Position numbers and translations under genes: made by a program
Assembly (NCBI GenBank): GCA_003537575.1
Contig: DPRS01000027.1
Location: 3,973-59,365, forward strand
DNA from: Oxalobacteraceae bacterium
GTDB taxonomy: Bacteria; Pseudomonadota; Gammaproteobacteria; Burkholderiales; Burkholderiaceae_D
DNA: 55,393 nt
Reading direction: 5' to 3'
The notes under the pieces: model-generated
The model's input: the letters and a program-made list of their open reading frames with translations, nothing else
The model's database searches: none
What the model was told of the DNA's origin: nothing
Shown: positions 47,969 through 55,393 of the stretch, in pieces
How positions within the stretch are numbered: position 1 is the stretch's first letter
How the letters are laid out: every line of letters begins with the position of its first letter

Positions 47969-50740
47969 GTGCAACGCAACTATTCCTCATTGCTCAAGCA
48001 GCTCAAACAGCTCGGGGCCGACCATCCCGGCGAGCCGCCCAGTCTTGAGCGATGGCTGGAATTTCTCGAGCATGTCAGCATTTCCTGCGCCGACCTGGCG
48101 CTGGACCCGGCCGGCGCTGATCGCATCAGGGATTTCTCCTTCTCTGAAATCCAGGAATTAACCAGCCGCATCGAAGAAACCCAGCGCATAGCCGGCCTGG
48201 GCGACTGGTCCTTCGACCGCAGACTGGGCCAGGGCAAATGGTCGCGCGAATGCTTCCGCATCTTCGGCCTGTCGCCTTCGGCGCCAATGCCGACCTACAA
48301 GGAACTCTCGCGCCAGGTGCACCGCGACGACCGCCTGTACGTCAAGGACCGCGTCGAAGCGGCGCTGCACGATGCCCGCAAGTTCGAAATCGAATTCCGC
48401 TACCACCTGCCCGATGGCGAAGTGCGCTGGGTGCGCGCGCTCGGTCAGCCCGTGAAGAATGCCCGTGGCCAGGTTTGCCGCCTGTTCGGCACGGTCATGG
48501 ACGTCAACAACCGCAAGCTGATCGAAGTGCGGCAATCGATGGAACACACGGTCGCGCGACTCCTGGCCGAGTGCGATTCGCCGGTCGAAGTGATTCCCGA
48601 GATTATCGAAACCATCTGTGCCACTTTCGGCTGGGCGTGCGGCGCGCTGTGGATGCCGGACAAGAAGGCTGGCGTGCTGCGTCGTGCCGCCACCTGGACC
48701 CAGCCGCGTCCCGACATCGAGCGATTCTTCGGCAGCACGCCCGACCAGATTCCCTTGCCGGCCAGCGGCGCGCTTTCCAGCCGCACCCTGCGCGTGGCGC
48801 GCGCCGACTGGTTCCCGGACGCTTCGCGCGGCGAGCATTTCGAACGCGCCAAGGTAGCCGCCGCCAACGGCCTGCACGGCTGCCTGGCCTTTCCGCTGCA
48901 GGCGGCCGGCGAAATTCTCGGCATCATGGAATTCTTCAGTCTGCAGCCGCATGAAGCCGACCGCGAAACCATGCAGAGCGCGCACTTCATCGGCCGCCAT
49001 ATCGGCCAGTTTTTCCAGCGCAAGCAGGTCGAACTGGCCCTGCGCGAGAGCGAGGCGCACTTCCGCGCGCTGGTCGAGCAGGCTTCCGACAGCTTCTATG
49101 TGCATGACATGCAAGGCCGCTTCATCGACGTCAACCAGCAGGGCTGCGAAGGACTCGGCTATACGCGGGACGAATTGCTCAGCATGTCGGCGCAGGACAT
49201 CGATCTCGACCTGACGACCAGGGAGCTCAAGAAACTGACCGGCAAGCTCAAGGCTGGCGCGCCAATCGCGCGCGAAAGCCGCTACCGGCGCAAGGATGGC
49301 TCGACCTTCCCGGTCGAGATCCGCATGGGGCCGATCGACATCAACGGCCGCCAGCACCTACTGTCGCTGGTGCGCGACGTCACCGAGCGCAAGGAGATGC
49401 AGGATCACATCCAGCACCTTGCCTACCACGACTCGCTGACCAACCTGCCGAACCGGGCAATGTTCAACCGCCACCTGTGCCACGCGATCGATCTGGCCGG
49501 ACGGCATGGCAAGTCGCTGGCGGTGCTGTTCATCGACCTCGACCGCTTCAAGTACGTCAACGACACCCTCGGCCACGACGCCGGCGACCGCCTGCTGCAG
49601 GAAATGTCGCGCCGGCTCGGCAACGCCCTGCACGGCGATCTGGTGGCGCGCCTGGGCGGCGACGAATTCGTGGTGCTGCTCGAGGACATCACCGATTCGG
49701 AGCATGTCAGCCACGTCGCACAAAAGATCCTGACCGCGCTGGTGCAGGAATTTCCGCTCAACGGCCAGCTCATCCACATCACCGCCAGCATCGGCGTGTC
49801 GATCTTCCCCGAGGATGGCAAGGACGAGTTCGCGCTGATGAAGCACGCCGACATCGCCATGTACCGCGCCAAGGACCGCGGCAAGAATAATTTCCAGTTC
49901 TATTCCGCCTACATGAGCCAGCACGCGGCCAAGATGCTGGCGCTGGAATCCAGTCTGCGTCGCGCCATCGAACGCGAGGAACTGGTACTGTACTATCAGG
50001 GCAAGGTGGAGACCCGCACCGGCCGCATCACCGGCGTCGAATCGCTGGTGCGCTGGCAGCATCCGGAACTGGGCCTGCTGTCGCCGGACCAGTTCATTCC
50101 GCTGGCGGAAGAAACCGGCCTGATCGTGCCGCTGTCCAAATGGGTGATGCGCGAAGCCTGCAAGCAGGTCTGCTCCTGGCAGCGGCAGAACCTGCCGCCG
50201 CTGAGCGTGGCGGTCAACCTGTCTGCGCGCCAGTTCGTCGATGATGGCCTGCTGGAAGACACCGCGCAAACCCTGCGTGAACTGGGCATGGACCCGACCC
50301 TGCTGGAGCTGGAGATCACCGAGAGCATGATGATGTACAATCCGGAGCGCACCATCCAGATGCTGCAGGGATTGAAGGCAATGGGCATCCGCATCGCCAT
50401 CGACGATTTCGGCATCGGTTATTCCTCGCTGTCGCACCTGCGCCAGTTCCCGATCGATATCATCAAGATCGACCGTTCCTTCATCCAGGACGTGCCAGGC
50501 GACCCGGCCGACGAAGCCATCACCGAAGCCATCATCGCCATGGGCAAGAGCCTGAAAATCACCGTGGTGGCCGAAGGCGTGGAAAAGAGCGAGCAGCTGC
50601 AATTCCTGTCGGACCGCAGCTGCGAGGAAATCCAGGGTTATTTCTTCAGCAGGCCGATGCCGGCCAAGGAATTCACCAAGCTGCTATGGAAGAACCTGGC
50701 GCCGGTCGTCGTGCCCAGCAAAAAGCCGGCGGTGAAATAA
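47969..50740 (+). CDS. PAS-GAF-PAS-GGDEF-EAL c-di-GMP cyclase/phosphodiesterase
   Basis: This is a 923-residue cytosolic enzyme. PAS1 is at about 60-190, GAF at about 195-355, PAS2 with PAC at about 360-475, GGDEF at about 485-645 and EAL at about 660-910. The cyclase signature GGDEF is intact at 563-567. The inhibitory RxxD site five residues before it reads LHGD, with L554 in place of Arg. In the EAL domain the signature is ESL (691-693), but the catalytic E, N, E, DD, K, E and Q positions (NLSARQF, ELEITES, AIDDFG, IIKIDRSF, VAEGVE, IQGYFF) are all present. Both activities are therefore possible. No membrane segment is present, so a soluble signal is sensed. The start is GTG. Confidence 0.9.
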   Translation: MQRNYSSLLKQLKQLGADHPGEPPSLERWLEFLEHVSISCADLALDPAGADRIRDFSFSEIQELTSRIEETQRIAGLGDWSFDRRLGQGKWSRECFRIFGLSPSAPMPTYKELSRQVHRDDRLYVKDRVEAALHDARKFEIEFRYHLPDGEVRWVRALGQPVKNARGQVCRLFGTVMDVNNRKLIEVRQSMEHTVARLLAECDSPVEVIPEIIETICATFGWACGALWMPDKKAGVLRRAATWTQPRPDIERFFGSTPDQIPLPASGALSSRTLRVARADWFPDASRGEHFERAKVAAANGLHGCLAFPLQAAGEILGIMEFFSLQPHEADRETMQSAHFIGRHIGQFFQRKQVELALRESEAHFRALVEQASDSFYVHDMQGRFIDVNQQGCEGLGYTRDELLSMSAQDIDLDLTTRELKKLTGKLKAGAPIARESRYRRKDGSTFPVEIRMGPIDINGRQHLLSLVRDVTERKEMQDHIQHLAYHDSLTNLPNRAMFNRHLCHAIDLAGRHGKSLAVLFIDLDRFKYVNDTLGHDAGDRLLQEMSRRLGNALHGDLVARLGGDEFVVLLEDITDSEHVSHVAQKILTALVQEFPLNGQLIHITASIGVSIFPEDGKDEFALMKHADIAMYRAKDRGKNNFQFYSAYMSQHAAKMLALESSLRRAIEREELVLYYQGKVETRTGRITGVESLVRWQHPELGLLSPDQFIPLAEETGLIVPLSKWVMREACKQVCSWQRQNLPPLSVAVNLSARQFVDDGLLEDTAQTLRELGMDPTLLELEITESMMMYNPERTIQMLQGLKAMGIRIAIDDFGIGYSSLSHLRQFPIDIIKIDRSFIQDVPGDPADEAITEAIIAMGKSLKITVVAEGVEKSEQLQFLSDRSCEEIQGYFFSRPMPAKEFTKLLWKNLAPVVVPSKKPAVK

Positions 50741-50795
50741 TCGCTCTGCCTGCCACCATCGCCCTCAGCCCCATTCCGCCCTGGTTACTTCAGGC

Positions 50796-51914
50796 TTAGT
50801 CCCAGCTGTTCGGGCGCGCCTGGGTGCGATGATAAAGCGCATTGTCGCGTCCGACAGCGAACACTTCCAGGCGGCCATCGGCATTTGCCGCCACTGTCGG
50901 ATCGGTGATCAGGTTACCGCCCAACGAAGTCCATGCGGTCCAGCTATTGCTGTTCGCTGCCGTCTGTGCCCGATACCAGATCGCGTTATCGGTGCCGAGC
51001 ACGATCGCTTCCAGCCGGCCATCGCGATTGGCGCCGACTGCGATGTTGCTGAGCACCCCGCCGCCAAGCGATTGCCAGCCGCTCCAGCTATTGGCATTGG
51101 CAGCGGTTTGCCACTGGTGCCACAATGAATTGTCATTACCCAGAACGAACAATTCCAGCCGGCCATCATAGTTGCGCCCGACCCGAACCTGCCCTTTGAT
51201 GCTGCCACCCAGGTTTTCCCAGCCAGTCCAGGTGGTAATCGACTCTGTCTGCCTGATGTGGTACACGGCATTGTCCGATCCTTTCACGAATACTTCCAGC
51301 CGGCCATCTGCTTGCGATGCCACGGCTGGCTGACTCGTCAGCACGCCGCCCAGCGATGACCACGCGGACCAGTTGCCATTTACCGACGTCTGCCATTTAT
51401 GCCAAAGCGCGTTATCGGTTCCGCGCGCAAAAATCTCCAGGCGGCCATCCCCATTGATTCCCACGGCGATATTGCTGGTCAGATTTCCTCCCAGCGAAGA
51501 CCAGTTCGACCAGGTGTTGCCATTCGGCGCCGTTTGCCATCGGTGCCATGCCACGCCATTGGCATCCAGTATGAAGGCTTCCAGGCGACCATCAGTATTC
51601 TTTACCACAGTCGGGTCAATCTGACTGTATCCGGCCAGCGATGCCCATCCGGACCAGCCATTGTTTGGCGCCACTTGCCATTGATGGTGCAAGGCATAGT
51701 CAGATCCGCGCACAAAGACTTCCAGGCGGCCATCGGCATTGCTTCCGGCTGTAATATTGCTGCTAACGTAGCCGCCAAGCGATTGCCAGCCGGTTTGTGC
51801 CATCGCCCCCGGCGCCAGCAAAAAAAATTGCAAAACGAGAGTAATCAGGCCGATCCAGCGAAATGATGATTTGCCGTGCCCCTGCATTGGCACGGGGCGC
51901 AATTTGCTATCCAT
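50796..51914 (-). CDS. Secreted seven-bladed beta-propeller lectin, PLL type
   Basis: This is a 372-residue protein with a signal peptide (cleavage after AMA, residue 39). Seven repeats of about 47 residues follow, from 42 to the end. Each repeat has the core W..LGG...., a middle DGRLE.F..G.DN.L.H..Q and a closing TW or NW. This is the architecture of Photorhabdus PLL lectins, which bind fucose and O-methylated sugars with multiple sites. An AAGGAGT Shine-Dalgarno sequence before the ATG at 51914 settles the start. No partner gene is near. It is convergent with the c-di-GMP gene. Confidence 0.85.
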   Translation of the reverse strand: MDSKLRPVPMQGHGKSSFRWIGLITLVLQFFLLAPGAMAQTGWQSLGGYVSSNITAGSNADGRLEVFVRGSDYALHHQWQVAPNNGWSGWASLAGYSQIDPTVVKNTDGRLEAFILDANGVAWHRWQTAPNGNTWSNWSSLGGNLTSNIAVGINGDGRLEIFARGTDNALWHKWQTSVNGNWSAWSSLGGVLTSQPAVASQADGRLEVFVKGSDNAVYHIRQTESITTWTGWENLGGSIKGQVRVGRNYDGRLELFVLGNDNSLWHQWQTAANANSWSGWQSLGGGVLSNIAVGANRDGRLEAIVLGTDNAIWYRAQTAANSNSWTAWTSLGGNLITDPTVAANADGRLEVFAVGRDNALYHRTQARPNSWD

Positions 51915-51954
51915 GGCGTACTCCTTCAATAAGCTAACGATATTTACAGGATGA

Positions 51955-52088
51955 ATTCATCTACGCCACGCGGTCGTGTGGCGGATGCTGTTTCTCTGCT
52001 TGATAGGTGGCTTGCCAGGAAATCAGTACAAGCCAGTCAGGAAGATTGCGTGACCTTCAAAGCCCGATGGCAAGGGCTTTGTGTTTTT
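51955..52088 (+). ncRNA. Candidate small RNA with intrinsic terminator
   Basis: The gap 51915-52353 (439 bases) has no credible gene. A stem-loop (GCCACGCG..CGTGTGGC) is at about 51964-51981, and a plus-strand intrinsic terminator is at 52058-52088. A short RNA between them, divergent from the lectin, would explain the terminator. The 5' end is only a guess. An open frame from 51951 runs through the terminator and is not supported. Confidence 0.4.
52058..52088 (+). terminator. Plus-strand intrinsic terminator in lectin upstream gap
   Basis: CAAAGCCC pairs perfectly with GGGCTTTG around an 8-base loop and is followed by TGTTTTT. There is no annotated plus-strand gene before it, so it points to an unannotated transcript. 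Confidence 0.8.
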
Positions 52089-52353
52089 GAATTGATATTT
52101 GCATTGCCGCACATGAGCCATGCGCGTGTCACTTTTTGCCTTTTTCAAAGCGGATCAGCTTCGCGAAATGCCTACCCTTGAACCACATTGCATCTCTTTT
52201 CCACTTTATTCAGAACCACTGAAAAAATAAGAAAAGACGAGTGATACCGTTTGATATAGAACAAATGATCGAGTTGATGCGTACGCACAGGGAAATGCTG
52301 AGAAATTTTTCTGGCAAGCGCAGGCGTAACCGCTCAGCAACTTATGCAGCCAA

Positions 52354-53523
52354 TTACAAGGCCCGCAGCGCCTGCTCCAGATCCGCGATCAGGTCGTCCG
52401 GCTCTTCCAGGCCGATATTCAGCCTGACCAGCTGCCCGGGATGCGGCCAGTTGCTGCGCATGGCCGGCATGCGGTAAGGCACGCACAGGCTGTGCGGGCC
52501 GCCCCAGCTGAAGCCGATCTTGAACAGCTTCAGGCTGTCGACGAAACGGTCAGTCTGTTCCTCGCTGTAACGGCGATTGAATATGATGGAAAACAGCCCG
52601 CCCGCGCCGGAAAAATCGCGCTTCCAGTTTTCATGGCCGGGGCAATCCGGCAAGGCCGGGTGCAGCACGCAATCGATCTCGGGACGCGCTTTCAGCCAGG
52701 CCGCCACCTTGCGCGCGCCGGCGTCATGCGCGGCGAAGCGCAGCTTCAGCGTCGGCAGGTTGCGCAAGACCAGGTAAGCGTCGTCCATGCCGATGCCGTA
52801 GCCGAGCCGCATGTGGGCCGCTTCCAGCTTGCGGTGCAAGGCCGTGTCGCGCGTGATCAATGCACCCATCAGCACGTCCGAGCCGCCCGACTGGTACTTG
52901 GTCAGCGCCTGCATGACGATATCGACGCCCAGGTCGAAGGCGCGCAGCGCGATGCCGGCCGACCAGGTATTGTCGAGCGCCACCGGCACCCCCTTGTCGT
53001 GCGCGGCGCGGCAGATCGCCGGTAGATCCGGCACTTCCATCGACACAGAGCCCGGCGCCTCGGTCCAGATCAGGCGGGTATTGGGCTGGATCAGGCCAGC
53101 GATGCCGGCGCCGATCAGCGGATCGTAGTAGCGGGCCGTGACGCCGAAATCACGCCCCAGCCAGTTGCCGAGCTCGCGGCTGGGGCTGTAGACGTTATCG
53201 GGAATCAGCACATCGTCGCCGCTTTTCAGCAGGGCGAAATCGGCCAGCGCGATCGCCGCCAGGCCGCTGGGCGCCAGCACGCAATGTTTGCCCTCCTCGA
53301 GCTCAGCCAGCCGGGCTTCGAGGGTGAAGCTGGTCGGCGTGCCATGCAGACCGTAGGTATAGGCCGACTTGTCTTGCCAGTTGCGCGAACGCAGCGCCGC
53401 CACGTCGGGAAAGACAACCGTGGAAGCGTGATGGATGGCGGTTGGAAAGGCGGCAAAGCCGCCGGGGGCCATGTAATCGCTATGAATCAGGGTGGTCTGC
53501 AGAGATTTTTTTGTATCGCTCAA
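52354..53523 (-). CDS. metC: Cystathionine beta-lyase
   Basis: This PLP-dependent Cys/Met-metabolism enzyme of 389 residues cleaves cystathionine to homocysteine. It has the YGLHGTPT segment, the PLP lysine in QALTKYQSGGSDVLMG, and the substrate region with SWGGPHSL near the end. GGGAG lies 6 bases before a TTG at 53523 that gives LSDTKKSLQTTLIHSDY. It was chosen over an ATG five codons upstream that lacks a Shine-Dalgarno sequence. The alternative start gives 394 residues. It is followed by a gap of unexplained but non-coding DNA. Confidence 0.9.
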   Translation of the reverse strand: MSDTKKSLQTTLIHSDYMAPGGFAAFPTAIHHASTVVFPDVAALRSRNWQDKSAYTYGLHGTPTSFTLEARLAELEEGKHCVLAPSGLAAIALADFALLKSGDDVLIPDNVYSPSRELGNWLGRDFGVTARYYDPLIGAGIAGLIQPNTRLIWTEAPGSVSMEVPDLPAICRAAHDKGVPVALDNTWSAGIALRAFDLGVDIVMQALTKYQSGGSDVLMGALITRDTALHRKLEAAHMRLGYGIGMDDAYLVLRNLPTLKLRFAAHDAGARKVAAWLKARPEIDCVLHPALPDCPGHENWKRDFSGAGGLFSIIFNRRYSEEQTDRFVDSLKLFKIGFSWGGPHSLCVPYRMPAMRSNWPHPGQLVRLNIGLEEPDDLIADLEQALRAL

Positions 53524-53612
53524 GCCATGCTCCCGCATAGTTAATTATCGCCGGACAAGGCCATAGACTGACCGGCGCCGCCCTGCCATCAACCCAGCCA
53601 CTTCCGCGAGAA

Positions 53613-54974
53613 TTACGCGGCGGCCCACAGATCGTGGGCGTCGGCGGCGGTCACATCGACCTCGACGAACTCGCCGACCTTCAGCTGCCGGTGCGGCTCG
53701 AAGGGGCGCTTCACATACACGACGCCATCGATTTCCGGCGCATCCGCCGCCGTCCGGCCGACGCCGTTGCCGTTGGGCTCGACCTCGTCGATCAGCACGC
53801 GCATGGTCTTGCCAACCTTGGCCTGCATGCGTTTTTTCGAAATCTCTTCCTGCAGCAGCATCACGCGCGCGCGGCGTTCCTCGCGCAACTCTTCCGGCAC
53901 CGGATTGTCCAGCTGGTTGGCGGTGGCGCCCTCCACCGGCGAATAGGCAAAGCACCCCAGGCGGTCGATCTCGGCTTCCTTCAGGAAGTCGAGCAGGTAA
54001 TCGAACTCGGCCTCGGTCTCGCCCGGAAAGCCGGCGATGAAGGTCGAGCGGATGGTCAGGTCCGGGCACATCTTGCGCCAGGCGGCGATGCGCTCGATAT
54101 TCTTTTCGCCGCTGGCCGGACGCTTCATGCGCTTCAATACTTCCGGATGCGCATGCTGTAGCGGCACGTCCAGGTAAGGCAGGATGCGCCCTGAGGCCAT
54201 CAGCGGGATGATCTCGTCGACGTGCGGGTACGGATAGACGTAGTGCAGGCGCACCCAGGCGCCGTATTGCGCGGCCAGTTCGCCCAGCGCCGTGACCAGC
54301 TGGGTCATGTGGGTCTTGACCGGCTTGCCGTTCCAGAAGCCGGTGCGGAACTTGACGTCGATGCCGTAGGCGCTGGTGTCCTGGGAAATTACCAGCAATT
54401 CCTTGACGCCGGCCTTGAACAGGTTTTCCGCTTCCAGCATGACATCGGCCACCGGGCGCGACACCAGGTCGCCGCGCATGGAAGGAATGATGCAGAAGCT
54501 GCAGCGGTGGTTGCAACCCTCGGAAATCTTCAGGTAGGCGTAGTGCTTGGGCGTGAGCTTAACTCCCTGCGCCGGCACCAGGTCGGAGAAAGGATCGTGC
54601 GGCTTGGGCAGGTGCAGGTGCACCGCGCTCATGACTTCGCCGAGCGCGTGCGGACCGGTGACGGCCAGCACCTTGGGATGCACCTTCTGGATGATGTCAT
54701 CGCCGGCGGCATCCTTCTTGGCGCCGAGACAGCCGGTGACGATCACCTTGCCGTTTTCATGCAGGGCTTCGCCGATGGCATCGAGCGACTCCTGCACGGC
54801 GGCGTCGATGAAGCCGCAGGTATTGACGATCACCAGGTCGGCGCCGTCGTAGGATTTGGCGGTGTCGTAGCCTTCGGCGCGCAATTGCGTCAGGATATGT
54901 TCGGAATCGACCAGCGCCTTGGGACAACCAAGGGAAACGAAACCGACTTTGGGATTGGAAGAATCGTTGGGCAT
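53613..54974 (-). CDS. rimO: Ribosomal protein S12 methylthiotransferase RimO
   Basis: This is a 453-residue radical-SAM enzyme that adds a methylthio group to Asp89 of ribosomal protein S12. The N-terminal UPF0004 domain has C17, C53 and C82 for the first Fe-S cluster. The radical-SAM cysteines C154, C158 and C161 lie in EGCNHRCSFC. A C-terminal TRAM domain starts near 385. The ATG at 54974 is placed right after a hairpin and T-run. A TTG 15 bases upstream is in frame. It follows phaR on the same strand. Confidence 0.94.
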   Translation of the reverse strand: MPNDSSNPKVGFVSLGCPKALVDSEHILTQLRAEGYDTAKSYDGADLVIVNTCGFIDAAVQESLDAIGEALHENGKVIVTGCLGAKKDAAGDDIIQKVHPKVLAVTGPHALGEVMSAVHLHLPKPHDPFSDLVPAQGVKLTPKHYAYLKISEGCNHRCSFCIIPSMRGDLVSRPVADVMLEAENLFKAGVKELLVISQDTSAYGIDVKFRTGFWNGKPVKTHMTQLVTALGELAAQYGAWVRLHYVYPYPHVDEIIPLMASGRILPYLDVPLQHAHPEVLKRMKRPASGEKNIERIAAWRKMCPDLTIRSTFIAGFPGETEAEFDYLLDFLKEAEIDRLGCFAYSPVEGATANQLDNPVPEELREERRARVMLLQEEISKKRMQAKVGKTMRVLIDEVEPNGNGVGRTAADAPEIDGVVYVKRPFEPHRQLKVGEFVEVDVTAADAHDLWAAA

Positions 54975-54981
54975 GAAAAAA

Positions 54982-55012
54982 GGGTACAAAAGCTGAATCC
55001 GCTATTGTACCC
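54982..55012 (-). terminator. Hairpin plus T-run abutting the rimO start codon
   Basis: On the minus strand GGGTACAA pairs with TTGTACCC around a 15-base loop and is followed by TTTTTT, then C and the rimO ATG. It can end phaR transcription. The left arm also contains TACAAT, a possible -10 box for rimO. Confidence 0.65.
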
Positions 55013-55093
55013 TCTTGTGCCGCGCCAATTGCGCCGCAGGCTGCCTATCCGAATCAACGCGAATACAGCGGCACCCTGGCCTGGCAAGTTCGA

Positions 55094-55393
55094 CTACTTG
55101 TCGTCCTCTTCCTTTTTCTCAACCGGTTGCACGAAAGGAAAGACGCCAAACATGTTCTTGGTCTGGCTCTGCATCTGCTCCTGCATCTGCAGGAAGATAT
55201 TCTTGCTTTGCTCGATGTAATTGCTCATTACGCCTTGCATCATCGGCCCCTGGACATTCATGAACTGCGTCCACATTTCCGGGCTGAAAGGTTTGCCTTC
55301 ATAAAAACCCTTGGAGCTTTCGGCCAGCTTGTTCTGGATTTCGATGAAAGCCTGGATATTCTTTTCCAGGTAAGAGCCCATCATGCCCTGCAT
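55094..55393 (-). CDS. phaR: Polyhydroxyalkanoate synthesis repressor PhaR (C-terminal 99 residues, 5' end outside window)
   Basis: This is the C-terminal part of the PHB-responsive repressor PhaR, which binds DNA and PHB granules and controls phasin genes. The visible part has the PhaR C-terminal segments GMMGSYLEKNIQAFIEIQNK and FMNVQGPMMQGVMSNYIEQS, then a Gln/Met-rich amphipathic helix and an acidic end (KKEEDDK). The N-terminal DNA-binding half lies outside. It is followed by a terminator and rimO, an order common in Burkholderiales. Confidence 0.88.
   Translation of the reverse strand: MQGMMGSYLEKNIQAFIEIQNKLAESSKGFYEGKPFSPEMWTQFMNVQGPMMQGVMSNYIEQSKNIFLQMQEQMQSQTKNMFGVFPFVQPVEKKEEDDK

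Noticed and set aside
48158..50602. Two long open frames opposite the c-di-GMP gene
   Set aside because: They mirror the GGDEF/EAL coding strand, and their products show only shadow composition.
50796..51914. Regular DNA repeat of about 142 bases considered as a CRISPR or satellite
   Set aside because: The repeats are in frame, diverged and encode beta-propeller blades. There are no constant short repeats with unique spacers.
51951..52181. 76-codon open frame in the gap upstream of the lectin
   Set aside because: It has no adequate ribosome binding site, no recognisable domain, and runs through an intrinsic terminator.

Overview
The window looks like chromosomal DNA of a betaproteobacterium of the order Burkholderiales, most likely family Oxalobacteraceae (Herbaspirillum, Collimonas, Herminiimonas or Janthinobacterium relatives). 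The grounds are high GC content with strong GC3 bias, a dapC-dapD-(pilU)-arsC-dapE-prmB lysine cluster, divergent ispDF and mfd, a phaR-rimO pair, and the general look of the proteins. No rRNA, tRNA, CRISPR array, prophage or complete insertion sequence was seen. The window opens inside smc and closes inside phaR, so both end genes are partial.

Layout. 1-9.8 kb is housekeeping: smc on the minus strand, then dapC, dapD, pilU, an ArsC/YffB-type reductase, dapE, prmB and an ABC-F ATPase on the plus strand. 9.8-18 kb holds a glycine-zipper lipoprotein, a beta-CASP metallo-beta-lactamase nuclease and a heavy-metal RND efflux operon (a small exported protein, membrane fusion protein, RND pump, DUF3240 PII-like protein, TolC-type channel), all on the minus strand. 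18-20.7 kb carries a DUF2520 protein, arfB and an alanine aminotransferase. 20.7-24.4 kb is a self-contained module for sulfide and persulfide detoxification. A BigR-type ArsR repressor with the two sensor cysteines divides blh, DUF2892 and an AhpD-like gene on one side from two YeeE/YedE halves and a TauE/SafE exporter on the other. A terminator bounds each outer end. 24.4-27.2 kb is an OmpR/EnvZ pair with a divergent Gly/Arg-rich exported protein.

27.2-31.3 kb is the most unusual stretch. It holds an encapsulated-ferritin (EncFtn) homologue with no shell gene and no cargo peptide, a perfect 9-bp inverted repeat in its divergent promoter region shared with a YqhD-type alcohol dehydrogenase, and a host-attachment-family protein. 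Next comes the N-terminal half of an integron-type tyrosine recombinase preceded by a LexA box, then a membrane protein with four CxxC zinc-ribbon knuckles. 31.3-40 kb returns to core genes: an LplT-like MFS transporter, an NCS2 purine permease, ispF and ispD, mfd and serB.

40-47.7 kb is accessory metabolism: a glutathionyl-hydroquinone reductase, the first 29 codons of a lost NAD(P)-binding oxidoreductase, two LysR regulators, a valine-degradation operon (substrate-binding protein, mmsB, mmsA) and a small membrane protein. 48-52 kb has a PAS-GAF-PAS-GGDEF-EAL c-di-GMP enzyme and a secreted seven-bladed beta-propeller lectin of the PLL type. The gap after the lectin holds a clear intrinsic terminator that suggests a small RNA. 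The window ends with metC, rimO and partial phaR.

The candidates most worth following are the orphan EncFtn with its operator, the SOS-boxed integrase remnant, the PII-like DUF3240 protein inside the metal efflux operon, the AhpD-like member of the BigR module, the PLL lectin and the possible small RNA beside it.
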